Source of the DNA: Candidatus Nitrosocosmicus arcticus
GTDB lineage: Archaea; Thermoproteota; Nitrososphaeria; Nitrososphaerales; Nitrososphaeraceae
Assembly (NCBI RefSeq): GCF_007826885.1
Contig: NZ_ML675590.1
Coordinates: 1 to 64,000 of the forward strand
Length of the DNA stretch: 64,000 nt
Reading direction: 5' to 3'
The notes under the pieces are model-generated. The model searched no databases. It was given only the letters and a program-made list of their open reading frames with translations, and had not been told where the DNA came from. The position numbers and the translations under genes were made by a program. This document shows positions 28,054 to 36,931 of this stretch, one piece after another (position 1 is the first letter of the stretch; each line of letters begins with the position of its first letter).

Positions 28054-29274
28054 TTATTCCTTTGGCGAGTATCTTACTGATTCTTTATGCTTTTCTCCGG
28101 ATTTTTTGCGAGAAATCTGGTTCTTAAAGCTGTCACTCATTTCATCAAAAATTTTTGCAATGTCATATTCGTTTGTAGATGTATATGTATATCTTCTGTG
28201 AGGGGAGATAATGTTTGCAGATATCTCGTATCTCTTTCGTTCCCCCGTGACATCTTTAATTTTGATTTTACATCTGGCTTCTATAATCTCTGGAGATATT
28301 TTATGCATTAATTTTATTATATTAGTAAATTTTGATTTTACCAATTCTGATTCAAATGGATCCTCTGGTAAGCCTATTATGTAGGCAGGAATTTCGCTCT
28401 CAACCTGTTCTCCTAATAGTGAAATAATATCTCTGAAAGTAATTATACCTAACACAGTATCAAGTGACTTTACTAATGCATAGGATGAATTGGAATTTAG
28501 CAATAAGTTTATTACAGAATTAATATCTTCATTTGGGCCAATCGTTACTATATCTCTGTCCGCAATACCACTTACTTCGAGTTCAAGTCTGTGTTTATCA
28601 TGTTCTGATACAATTGCATCCCTTGCAATCCTCTCTGATGGAATCAATATGTGCATAATGTCACTTGACGTAACAATACCCCTAACCATATTTTTCCCCT
28701 CATGCATTTGTTCTACGATTGGCAGGTGATCTATCATGTCTCTTACCATTATGTTCCTTGCGGTCGCCACTTTATCCTTTGGTTCAGTTGTGATAAGCTC
28801 GGGAGTCATCAAGTCAGAAGCGATAATCCGTTTGTCAAAGTTTATTTTCTTCTTATCAAAAGTTTCAAGGATGTATTGTAATATTCTTTTTGACGATACT
28901 TGCCCTATAATTTCATGACTGCTTTCGGCAACAATAGGCAGCGCTCGCAATCTATGAAGGCTCATTATCCTTGCAGCATTTCCAACAGAGTCAGTTTGTT
29001 TGAGACTTGGGATTCTCTTCCCTATTGTGGAAGATTTCATTGTGTTAATATCTCTAGCAACTAAAATGTCTCTAGTATTCAGGCAAAATAGTGATTTATC
29101 TGATAATTGAACAAATACCTCGTGGGATTTTTCTTTAGTCATTATTCCGATGATTTTAGATATAGGAACATCTTCCTTAACTAACACCGGCTTCTCAATA
29201 AGATCTCTTAATTCCTTACTTCGAATGTCTTTTAAATGACTATATAATTGTCTACTGACCTCTTGTGAAATCAT
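28054..29274 (-). CDS. Four-CBS-domain protein with HPF-like C-terminal domain
   Basis: The 406-residue protein has four CBS repeats (about 22-76, 82-140, 150-212, 222-285), seen as paired Bateman modules with motifs such as DLMTPELITTEP and GIVTSSDI. The C-terminal part (about 295-395) resembles the ribosome-binding fold of HPF/YfiA: a first helix, strands in ARCKIKIKDVTG and RYEISANII, then DIAKIFDEMSDSFKNQI. CBS pairs bind adenylates. The combination suggests a ribosome or translation factor controlled by ATP/AMP level. The HPF-like reading is my inference from pattern. It has no signal peptide. Confidence 0.75.
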   Translation of the reverse strand: MISQEVSRQLYSHLKDIRSKELRDLIEKPVLVKEDVPISKIIGIMTKEKSHEVFVQLSDKSLFCLNTRDILVARDINTMKSSTIGKRIPSLKQTDSVGNAARIMSLHRLRALPIVAESSHEIIGQVSSKRILQYILETFDKKKINFDKRIIASDLMTPELITTEPKDKVATARNIMVRDMIDHLPIVEQMHEGKNMVRGIVTSSDIMHILIPSERIARDAIVSEHDKHRLELEVSGIADRDIVTIGPNEDINSVINLLLNSNSSYALVKSLDTVLGIITFRDIISLLGEQVESEIPAYIIGLPEDPFESELVKSKFTNIIKLMHKISPEIIEARCKIKIKDVTGERKRYEISANIISPHRRYTYTSTNEYDIAKIFDEMSDSFKNQISRKKSGEKHKESVRYSPKE

Positions 29275-29365
29275 GTTATTGTATATATCCTATATTATTT
29301 TATATTTGCGTAATTAACATGGCTCTGGCAGGTTTTAATTGCGTTTTTTTAAGGTTAATGTTTTA

Positions 29366-29401
29366 TCTCTACCGTAGATAGCTGCATGTTTACGGTAGAG
29401 A
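29366..29401. promoter_or_regulatory. 11-bp perfect inverted repeat upstream of the CBS gene
   Basis: TCTCTACCGTA at 29366-29376 is followed after 14 bases by its exact reverse complement TACGGTAGAGA at 29391-29401. It lies about 92 bases before the start of the minus-strand CBS gene and after the end of the coiled-coil gene at 29561. It could be an operator for a dimeric regulator or a terminator hairpin; no T-run follows it on the minus strand, which favours an operator. Confidence 0.45.
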
Positions 29402-29560
29402 GATTGTTTAAGAAATCGATCACTTGCACAAGTTAGTACGATATATATCAAAAGCTAAAATATTACTGAAACTGCTATTTTCAATCCTTATTGTTACTCA
29501 AGTATTGATTTTCCTTTTCAAATTGTAGCTACTAACTAAAAGAAAGAAATGACGATTTAT

Positions 29561-29845
29561 TCAATTAATACTTTGTTCTTTATATCTTCTCGTGAACTCT
29601 TTTTCAATTTCTTCTTTCTTAATTACTTCCCCTCGTCTGCCTGGGGTTCTAATCGCTTGTTGGTTCACCTGTCGCCTTTCTTCTTCTAATTCATTAAATC
29701 CTCTTTGGTAATCATTTATTTGTTGCTTTTTCTTTTGAAGCTCCAAAGCATAGGATTTTCTAAAGAATTCTTCTTCGGAATTAATAATAACATTGTTATT
29801 CCCTAGTTCCACATACTTATATACTCGGTCTTGATATATCAACAT
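29561..29845 (-). CDS. Hypothetical coiled-coil protein
   Basis: The 94-residue protein begins with a short beta section (MLIYQDRVYKYVELGNNNVI) and continues as a charged helix (ELQKKKQQINDYQRGFNELE and onward), ending IEKEFTRRYKEQ. It has no membrane segment or Cys. It looks like a small structural or adaptor protein. No family recognised. It is upstream of the CBS-domain gene on the same strand, with 286 bases between. Confidence 0.5.
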   Translation of the reverse strand: MLIYQDRVYKYVELGNNNVIINSEEEFFRKSYALELQKKKQQINDYQRGFNELEEERRQVNQQAIRTPGRRGEVIKKEEIEKEFTRRYKEQSIN

Positions 29846-29967
29846 TTAATTTTCCTAGTTAAGACCATCAACATACTTTGTAGATCTTGATTTCTATCAA
29901 TAACTTTAATGATTTGTGTGTTCTTTTATAATTACAATTGAATCAGAGAATTTTTGTCAAAATATCT

Positions 29968-30549
29968 ATGAATAATTTATTCTTGGCGGCAATTTTAATG
30001 CCTTTGTTGGCCTTGGCCCCGGTTGCGTACGCCCAAAACAATGAAACTAATTTTATAAACGATGAAACCATTAACGAAGCCAAAAATACTTCAATGGGCC
30101 TTGTAAACCAAGCTCCTGGTGCATTAAAAAGTGCTTATAACGAAGCCAAAAATACTTCAATGGGCCTTGTAAACCAAGCTCCTGGTGCATTAAAAAGTGC
30201 TTATAACGAAGCCAAAAATACTTCAATGGGCCTTGTAAACCAAGCTCCTGGTGCATTAAAAAGTGCTTATAACGAAGCCAAAAATACTTCAATGGGCCTT
30301 GTAAACCAAGCTCCTGGTGCATTAAAAAGTGCTTATAACGAAGCCAAAAATACTTCAATGGGCCTTGTAAACCAAGCTCCTGGTGCATTAAAAAGTGCTT
30401 ATAACGAAGCCAAAAATACTTCAATGGGCCTTGTAAACCAAGCCTCAAATCTTATTAAGAACGATACTAATTCAAGTAAGCTGTTTAATCAATTGGAAGG
30501 TGACGTTGGGAATTTGATCAAGGAGTTCTCCAGTTTCCTTTCAAGATAG
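29968..30549 (+). CDS. Secreted protein with perfect 22-residue helical repeats
   Basis: I place the start at ATG 29968, which gives a signal peptide (MNNLFLAAILMPLLALAPV, cut near AYAQ); a TTG at 29938 adds ten residues. The mature protein contains five exact copies of a 22-residue unit (NEAKNTSMGLVNQAPGALKS plus AY) and a partial sixth, then a short unique tail (SSKLFNQLEGDVGNLIKEFS). Each unit looks like an amphipathic helix closed by Pro-Gly, so the protein is probably a rod or spacer outside the cell. Each unit also has one Asn-Thr-Ser sequon that could be N-glycosylated. Confidence 0.72.
   Translation: MNNLFLAAILMPLLALAPVAYAQNNETNFINDETINEAKNTSMGLVNQAPGALKSAYNEAKNTSMGLVNQAPGALKSAYNEAKNTSMGLVNQAPGALKSAYNEAKNTSMGLVNQAPGALKSAYNEAKNTSMGLVNQAPGALKSAYNEAKNTSMGLVNQASNLIKNDTNSSKLFNQLEGDVGNLIKEFSSFLSR
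30073..30442 (+). repeat. 66-bp perfect tandem repeat, five and a half copies
   Basis: Copies start at 30073, 30139, 30205, 30271 and 30337, identical as far as I compared them, and a sixth at 30403 is cut short at the shared GTAAACCAAGC. Identity at silent positions points to very recent expansion. Confidence 0.92.
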
Positions 30550-30844
30550 TCTAAAATTAGATTCTATACTTTCCCTTTTTTTTACGTTGTCACACGGTTT
30601 GTTATAGATCATTAAGTCACAATATCATAGCATCGCTCCCTATTGACACGATAAGATAGCAGCTGTACTAAATTGTGATTAATCATATAATTACCTAAAA
30701 ATTCTTTAAATAATCAAATGATAAAGTATAGATGATTCCTTTGGCTATATTAACCGTTTTAACTCTAATCCCTATAAATATGAAAAAGTATACATCTAGA
30801 CTGACTTTATTTATATTTATATAAATCAGGTTCAAAACATACTC

Positions 30845-31159
30845 ATGAAAGGGTTGATCATTTATGTTAAGGAAAATAATTTTAATGCAGTTAAACAAGT
30901 CCTAGTCGACAACCAAGTAGATGGTATTACATACTTTGATATCATGGGACAGGGTCCTCTTGACAGGGAAGCTACCGAAAGGATTGTACAAGGTTATAAA
31001 ACTGGAGAAAAATATACACCTGAATTCGCTCGTCGTACTCGAATCGAAACCATCGTGTCTGATTCAAAAGCGAACTCTATTATTGAAGCATTAAAGGGGG
31101 ATGCAAATATACATGGTAAAATCTTTATTTTTGATGTATCTGAATCACATGACTTGTAG
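30845..31159 (+). CDS. Divergent PII-like nitrogen regulatory protein
   Basis: The 104-residue product has the PII ferredoxin-like fold: first strand MKGLIIYVKENNFNAVKQVL, then VDGITYFDIMGQG leading to the T-loop, RRTRIETIVSDSKAN after it, and GKIFIFDV near the end. It differs from GlnB/GlnK in three points: the T-loop lacks the usual Tyr context, the B-loop TGxxGDGKIF is reduced to ANIHGKIF, and the C-terminal Arg pair (IRTGE) is missing. ATP/2-oxoglutarate binding may therefore be changed. No ammonium transporter is adjacent, so it is an orphan. Confidence 0.78.
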   Translation: MKGLIIYVKENNFNAVKQVLVDNQVDGITYFDIMGQGPLDREATERIVQGYKTGEKYTPEFARRTRIETIVSDSKANSIIEALKGDANIHGKIFIFDVSESHDL

Positions 31160-31505
31160 TTTAAAACCCTAGAACTACATAATTATCTTTTGTGTAATGT
31201 TTTAGCATCAAATAGTTTTTATTGTGTTTAAAATTTGGTAAGTTAGTAAGTTAGTCGATGTCGACACATTAAATCTTTCCGGGCTTTTATCTGTTTGTTT
31301 TCACAATCTGGATTCAACCATGTTAATCTGCCAGTTCGTTCTTTTTTGAACTCGTAGGATAGACCTGTTACTATTACATCATCATTTGAATGCAATTATG
31401 ATATGTCTAATTCAATTCTGTCGATAGTGTTGAGAAGTCTGGAATGTTTATGCACTGATTTCAAATATATAACTTTTTATAATTTACTAATAGTTCTTCA
31501 TATAT
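31160..31505. other. Intergenic region without a gene
   Basis: About 345 A/T-rich bases; no coding frame, RNA gene or repeat seen. A TATAACTTTTTATAATTT stretch near 31467 is a possible promoter for the RDD gene. Confidence 0.4.
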
Positions 31506-32054
31506 ATGAGTGATAACAAGAACGGGGATTCCACCTCCTCAAACAATTCTTATAAGAAATATTCGAGGGAAGTCGTTTTGGCAAAATGGGAGGATAGATT
31601 CGTAGCTTGGCTCATTGACTTTGTTATAATATCGATAATGATAAACATCCTGTTCTTCATCTTTTCAGCCCATTACTCTTTTCCATTCTGGGGAATTTAC
31701 ATTGATGGTGAAAATGGAGTGGGTATCAGGCAGCCATACGAGTATATTATTGCTAGTTCCATATTTTTTCTTTATTGGGTAGTCCTAGAATTTTTAAGTG
31801 GACAGACTATTGGAAAAAGGGTTGTTCACATTAAGACTACAAATTTGTTTGGTGAAAGAGCAAATATCATAAATATAGCTATTGAGGCCTTCGGAAAATC
31901 TTTCTTATTGCCGATTGATATTGTATTAGGACTTATTTTTTCAAGTAAGAGGCGACAAAGGATTTTCAATAAAGTAAGTGGAACTATTGTGATCAAGCTG
32001 AAGAAAACAGAAGACGACGAGAACGATAGCATAAAATATATCAAAGACTATTAA
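31506..32054 (+). CDS. RDD-family membrane protein
   Basis: The 182-residue protein has the RDD signature (RFVAWLIDFVII, and GQTIGKRVVHIKT) and three membrane helices (about 30-52, 78-98, 120-145). RDD proteins are small integral membrane proteins of uncertain role; some have Na+/H+ antiport activity. A soluble N-terminus of about 24 residues and a charged C-terminus surround the core. It stands alone. Confidence 0.82.
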   Translation: MSDNKNGDSTSSNNSYKKYSREVVLAKWEDRFVAWLIDFVIISIMINILFFIFSAHYSFPFWGIYIDGENGVGIRQPYEYIIASSIFFLYWVVLEFLSGQTIGKRVVHIKTTNLFGERANIINIAIEAFGKSFLLPIDIVLGLIFSSKRRQRIFNKVSGTIVIKLKKTEDDENDSIKYIKDY

Positions 32055-32107
32055 AAAACCTATCTTCATAACTAAAGAAAAGTGGTGATCCATTCCTATT
32101 ATTGGAA

Positions 32108-32650
32108 TCAATCTTTTGATTTGTTAGCAAAGTCTATGGTGATGATGGCGTTATTTTCCAAAATTGTATTTTTGTAATTAACTGACATACTTTGGGTGCT
32201 GTTTTCTGATATCATCGAAACATTTGCTAATATATCATTTTTTAAAATATTTTCAATGAAAGTTGAGTTATCAAAATTATCCCATACTTTAAAAAATTGA
32301 TCAAGTGAGAATTCAGTTCTAATTGGCGATTCGATATGAATAATGCCTGAATCATCATGGGTATGCAACCAGAATATGCAATTATTTGGGATAATGCCTA
32401 CTCCCGCAGGGATATTGTGAGTCTCATTTTGAATATTTATAATTAATTTCGTATGGTTATGATAAACTAGATGTTCAACCTTATCACAAGTAATTCCAGA
32501 AATGTTGTTAGGGATCGTTCTAAAAATATTATTGTTATTATCTGATTGGTCATCTTGACCAAAAACTGTGGTATTCTGACTCGTAATTATAAATAATATT
32601 AAAAAAAAGAGCAAGTTTAAGGGAATTATCTTCCCGTAGATTTTATTCAA
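32108..32650 (-). CDS. Secreted protein with conserved His-rich motif
   Basis: The 180-residue product has a signal peptide (about 8-32) and a beta-rich domain with CDKVEHLVYHNHTKLIINI, NIPAGVGIIPNNCIFWLHTH and DDSGIIHIESP. The His cluster (H-N-H, LHTHDD, GIIHIE) and the two Cys look like a metal site or redox centre, but I cannot name the family. I recall similar proteins in thaumarchaeal genomes, though I could not check this. Location is outside the cell. Function unknown. Confidence 0.65.
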   Translation of the reverse strand: MNKIYGKIIPLNLLFFLILFIITSQNTTVFGQDDQSDNNNNIFRTIPNNISGITCDKVEHLVYHNHTKLIINIQNETHNIPAGVGIIPNNCIFWLHTHDDSGIIHIESPIRTEFSLDQFFKVWDNFDNSTFIENILKNDILANVSMISENSTQSMSVNYKNTILENNAIITIDFANKSKD

Positions 32651-32861
32651 TGAAGTAAAATTGATCTCCTATTATTTAAATTACTAAATGCCTTCGTGAA
32701 TTAACAATTGTAGCTGAGTTATTCCTCTTACAGGTCTACTCTATGTTGTTTTAACCAAAAGGGAATAAATAAAAGACTGAGACTTGAAATAGTACAATCT
32801 GAACAAAAATTATCCAATTTGGCCTTTTTGGAGTGGAATAGGCTTTGCGCTATTTGGGATA

Positions 32862-33110
32862 TTGCTAGTGGCTCTAAGAGCAAATGTAAGGGTCTCATTT
32901 GTTTTCTTTGCTGTTGCATTATTCCTCTTTATAATTTGGATATACTTAATTTTAAAAACTGATAGGAAGAAAAAATTAGGCGAAACCAAACTCCAAAAGT
33001 GCTTGTGTCCTATATGTAAACATGAAGTTACAAATGACTGTGTTAAACAAAAATGCCCTTGTTGTATAGATCTGAAAGATAATTCAGTTATCGGACATTC
33101 TGTAGATTAG
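32862..33110 (+). CDS. Small membrane protein with cytoplasmic zinc ribbon
   Basis: The 82-residue frame from TTG begins with a hydrophobic helix (about 8-30) and ends with a Cys-rich domain CLCPICKHEV and CVKQKCPCC. Upstream in-frame codons back to 32808 add another hydrophobic piece (IWPFWSGIGFALFGILL) but contain no better start codon; an extra helix is therefore possible. The zinc site would be C-x2-C followed by CPCC. Function unknown. Low certainty on the start. Confidence 0.5.
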   Translation: MLVALRANVRVSFVFFAVALFLFIIWIYLILKTDRKKKLGETKLQKCLCPICKHEVTNDCVKQKCPCCIDLKDNSVIGHSVD

Positions 33111-33873
33111 TTCTGGCAAGAGCATGTCTGTTGTCCAATCAACTATAACCTTCGTTTTGTAGAAATACGTCGTGATTTATCCTTTTCATAATGGCTATAA
33201 ATAATTCTCCAACTTTTGATTGGAACGGTAATTAAATCTCTCACCGTCTTGAAAACTGTTTGTATTTCGAGATGAAAGTGCACGATTATCTTGACCAACG
33301 AGAAGTTAGATTCGGATAACTCCTCGAAGGCATGAAATACCTGCTACTCATATTCGAATATTTTCAAATATGATTATATATGATAATACAATTCAAATAT
33401 TTAAATTTTATTTGAATGAATATGGGGATATTCTTAGGAATTAATCAGATTATGAGAATAATGAATTCGATTTAAAGACGATGAATTATCCGAAATCACA
33501 AATCGCCCCACATTTTGGAGAGGATATAACAAGCAGTAAGACTGTAATTTCACTTCTGACAAAATCATTATATGGATATATATTTTAGAGATTGAGAACA
33601 ACAACGATCAACCGATGATTCTTAAAGAATCTACAATATACGTCAGTTATAACACTTTGAAACTCATATAGCAAAAACACGGAATGATGAATATATCATC
33701 CCGGTAAATGTCCTTCTTCTCAAACTAAAGCTATTGATATTATTACAAGTGGTTTTCATTCCACCATTTTAATAAAACAATAATTGTTCGAAATTATGTT
33801 TTTTGGTTTAATTTGGGTGAAGAAAAAAGTTATTTTAATGGTGAAAATAAAGTTTGAAAATTTGGAATATGAA
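33111..33873. other. Intergenic region without a gene
   Basis: About 760 A/T-rich bases between a small membrane protein and the decayed glycosyltransferase. I found no coding frame over 50 codons of convincing composition and no RNA gene. The last 30 bases (GAAAATTTGGAATATGAA) align loosely with the 5' end of the intact glycosyltransferase at 50919-52289 and may be its remnant. Confidence 0.4.
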
Positions 33874-35150
33874 ATGAAATGGAAATCGTTATTTGTTATT
33901 ATATTATTTATATAATTTTCTTTAATTTCAATATATTATTACTTTTTATCGGACAAGAGTTATTTGTTGATTATGATATTGACATTTACTTTATAGCATT
34001 GCTATTATTGGAAGTAATATTGCTTATAACTTTTTGGCATATTCGTATCTTCGATTTACGTACTCGAATATGGTAAAATCAAAGAGTGATAACATAAGGA
34101 ATGTATGAAAAGCAATAATTTTAAGTCTAGTATTAAGTTATGTGGTATAATGGTTGGTGCCCGAAAAGAGGAAACTTTTATCAGGAAAAATGTAATAGAG
34201 CGCCTTGGACAAACACATCAAAATATTAAAATAATCATTATGTGTCATACCTATGCAGACAAGGCCTTTGAAGTAGCAAATATTTCCGATCCGCAACTAA
34301 GACCATTTAATCGATGAGATAGAAACAACAAGGAAAGGAGTAGCATTAAAATTCGGAGAGGAAAAACCCGATAGTGAATATATCTTGATTCTGGATACAA
34401 CCAAAATGATTTCACCTGATTTTATTCAATATGTCTTACCACTTTTAGGAATATCTGAGCGGTACGGGGATGATATATCCATGACAACAGGGTTTATAGT
34501 TCTTTATCCCCGTTATTATCTTTGTAAGGTGATCTTTGGTCCACGCCTTATATGACTGCAAAAATTGTAATCGATAAGGGAGGCCTTGGTGGAACTGGTT
34601 ATTTGATTAGCAAGGAATCCTTATGGATGTATGTGGCATTTCAAATCATTTGGTGGGCGATCATGACCTTACTATACACCTTTTAAAAAATAAATAAAGA
34701 ATTGTATTCGTACCTTACAGAATAAATTATGACGAAAAATTAGCGAGTTTGGAAATTATGTTTAGACCCTATATATGGTGAACAAGGTTTATCGATATGA
34801 TAAAGACCGGGGTTCCCGAACCCACTGATATAATTGGCTTTTTTATAGTAGAGTAGTCCAATTGTTATTTTTTAATCTCGATGTGATATTAATTGTAGAT
34901 TTTGGATGTATTTTCAACTTCATGCGTGGCTGCCTCTCATTCTACCACGCATCTTTTATAAATAAATATGAATTGTCATAACCTTGGGTTCGTATCTATT
35001 ACGATCCATGGTCACAATACGATGGGGGGATTGTGATATTTAATACATCTACTGTATACAGCCACTTTTTTCTTATATGTTTGTTATCTTTATAACAGCA
35101 TTTGGGTTGAATCTAGGTGACATAAAAACTCAACATGAGTTCGTAAAAAA
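33874..35150 (+). pseudogene. Decayed GT2 glycosyltransferase (cellulose-synthase-like)
   Basis: Fragments in different frames match the intact protein at 50955-52289 in order: a membrane start (MKWKSLFVIILFI), the nucleotide-binding segment SNNFKSSIKLCGIMVGARKE with NVIERLGQTHQNIKIIIMCH, then GVALKFGEEKP with YILILDTTKMISPDFIQYVL where DADG is replaced by DTTK, then PYMTAKIVIDKGGLGGTGYL, then VPEPTDIIGFF, and a damaged membrane tail to about 35150. Stops and frameshifts occur throughout and the DxD motif is lost, so it is inactive. Its position just before wecB mirrors the second copy of the module. Confidence 0.82.
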
Positions 35151-35170
35151 AACCCTCCAACCGCTAAAAT

Positions 35171-35196
35171 TCTAATAAAGATAAATTTTTATAAAA
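35171..35196 (+). promoter_or_regulatory. Likely promoter of wecB
   Basis: TCTAATAAAG is followed by ATTTTTATAAAAC, an archaeal TATA-like box centred about 25 bases before the ATG at 35216. The same pattern (TCTAATAAAGTTAACTTTCTATAAAC) precedes the wecB pseudogene at 48883, so it was copied with the gene and conserved. Confidence 0.55.
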
Positions 35197-35215
35197 CTTA
35201 AAACATACAACTAAA

Positions 35216-36250
35216 ATGAAATTAGTTACTATAGCAGGGACTAGGCCTGAAATAATTAAATTGGCTCATCTAGTTCCCCTATTAAATAATAATTTTGACC
35301 ACAAATTTGTTTACACTGGACAACATTATTCACCTAATATGAGTGATATATTTATCGATGAATTAAATATAACACCTGACTATGACCTTCAATCAAATAC
35401 ATCTGAAATAAATGTAATAAAAGATAAAATGTTACCCATTCTGAAACAATTGCAACCCGATTGGGTAGTTGTTTATGGAGACACGAACTCAAGCATGGCT
35501 GCAGCTTTAGCGGCAGATGAAATTAAAAGTAAGATAATCCATGTTGAGGCCGGGGTAAGGGATTTTGATATGCACGTACCTGAAGAAGCCCTTCGAATTC
35601 GTATCGATGAAATGTCGGAATATCTTTTTTCACCCTCTAGTTTCTGTACTGCCGTGTTATCTTATGAAAACATAAAAGGCAAGGTATTTACTTCTGGCAA
35701 TTTGGTGGTAGATGTATGTAAGAATCTGTCCAATATTGCATCAAACAAATCATTACCCCCATCAGTCCCAAAAGAATTTCTTTTGTTGACCTTGCATCGA
35801 CCAGAAAATGTGGACAATCCTCGAAATCTTGAACTTTTGATGAATCATGTTTGCTCTACTGATAAAAGTATCGTATTCCCAGTTCATCCACGGACACAGA
35901 AGAATCTTCAGAAATTTGGTATAAAGGTTCCATCTAATGTACTCTTAATTGATCCTCTCGGATATATCGAATTCTTGTCCCTTATGCTAAAGTCTCGACT
36001 TATTTTAACAGATTCCGGGGGCATTCAAGAAGAATCAATAACAATAAAGAAACCATGCATAACTTTGCGTCATACATCAGCTCGATGGGAAACAATTCTT
36101 TTAGGATCAAACATATTATTTCCCCCCGACAGAGAAGATTCATTAGATGAAGTAATTAGGAAGATGATTGACAAAAAGATATTTAAGAATCCATATGGTG
36201 AAAATGTAGCGCAGAAAATAATTGAAGTTTTAAAAAATGAATTAAAATGA
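35216..36250 (+). CDS. wecB: UDP-N-acetylglucosamine 2-epimerase (non-hydrolysing, WecB-type)
   Basis: The 344-residue protein has the complete epimerase pattern: GTRPEIIKLA, YTGQHYSPNM, VVYGDTNSSMAAALAA, HVEAGVRDFD, TLHRPENVDN, FPVHPRTQKNL and LTDSGGIQEES, ending with CITLRHTSARWETILLGSN. It converts UDP-GlcNAc to UDP-ManNAc in the cytoplasm, feeding surface glycan synthesis. It follows a dead glycosyltransferase and faces an LpxD-like gene on the other strand. A broken paralog lies at 48883-49915. The start ATG is supported by the conserved upstream TATA-like box. Confidence 0.92.
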   Translation: MKLVTIAGTRPEIIKLAHLVPLLNNNFDHKFVYTGQHYSPNMSDIFIDELNITPDYDLQSNTSEINVIKDKMLPILKQLQPDWVVVYGDTNSSMAAALAADEIKSKIIHVEAGVRDFDMHVPEEALRIRIDEMSEYLFSPSSFCTAVLSYENIKGKVFTSGNLVVDVCKNLSNIASNKSLPPSVPKEFLLLTLHRPENVDNPRNLELLMNHVCSTDKSIVFPVHPRTQKNLQKFGIKVPSNVLLIDPLGYIEFLSLMLKSRLILTDSGGIQEESITIKKPCITLRHTSARWETILLGSNILFPPDREDSLDEVIRKMIDKKIFKNPYGENVAQKIIEVLKNELK

Positions 36251-36931
36251 TATTTTAATCTAATTTTTTTTTATTTGGTATTCTATAGGCGCTATTAACA
36301 GTCATCTAAACTGGTACGTATTTTCTTCTTGTAATCGATAATGTTTGTTTTGAGCCTTGCTTTGTTGCCACTCCGTTCACCCATTGACTATTCCCTATTA
36401 TTGTGATCGATAAAAAAAATTCAAACAACTAGTACGTTCGTTAGATGTTCAATCTTTTTTTTACAAGCAAAACAGTAATCTATATTGGGTTCTTTCATCG
36501 ATATATTACAGGCTTGGTCATGACACTAACTAGGTTCATCAGCTGATAAAGGGGACTATGTCTAAACTGTCTATAGTTCGTACAGATTTTTCTGGAAATT
36601 CAATATCGTTTATCCAATTATTAGAAAAATATGCCCGTTATTAGCAATTATGACTCAGTCTCAATTAATTCCATTTCCTTATTTCTACTTTTATACCTAG
36701 TCCTATAAGAATCTAGGAAAATTCAACAGTGTTGATATCGGATTCATTTAGTCATTTTTGTCCTGCATTAGGATAACAACTGTATGAAAAGACTGCTTGT
36801 GATAGCGAATTCATTTTAATAGAGTAACTCGCCAAAAGGATTGATGTGTACAAATTATTATAAGTTTGAGAATCCCGATGACGAATATTCAGTAAAAAAT
36901 TATTAAAGATATAACGGGAAGATAACATAAA
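36251..36931. other. Intergenic region without a gene
   Basis: About 680 bases between convergent wecB and the LpxD-like gene. I found no convincing coding frame, RNA gene or repeat; it may be decayed island DNA. Confidence 0.4.

Noticed and set aside
30695-30898. 67-codon minus-strand frame before the PII-like gene
   Set aside because: Shadow of an A/T-rich promoter region; overlaps the PII-like start.
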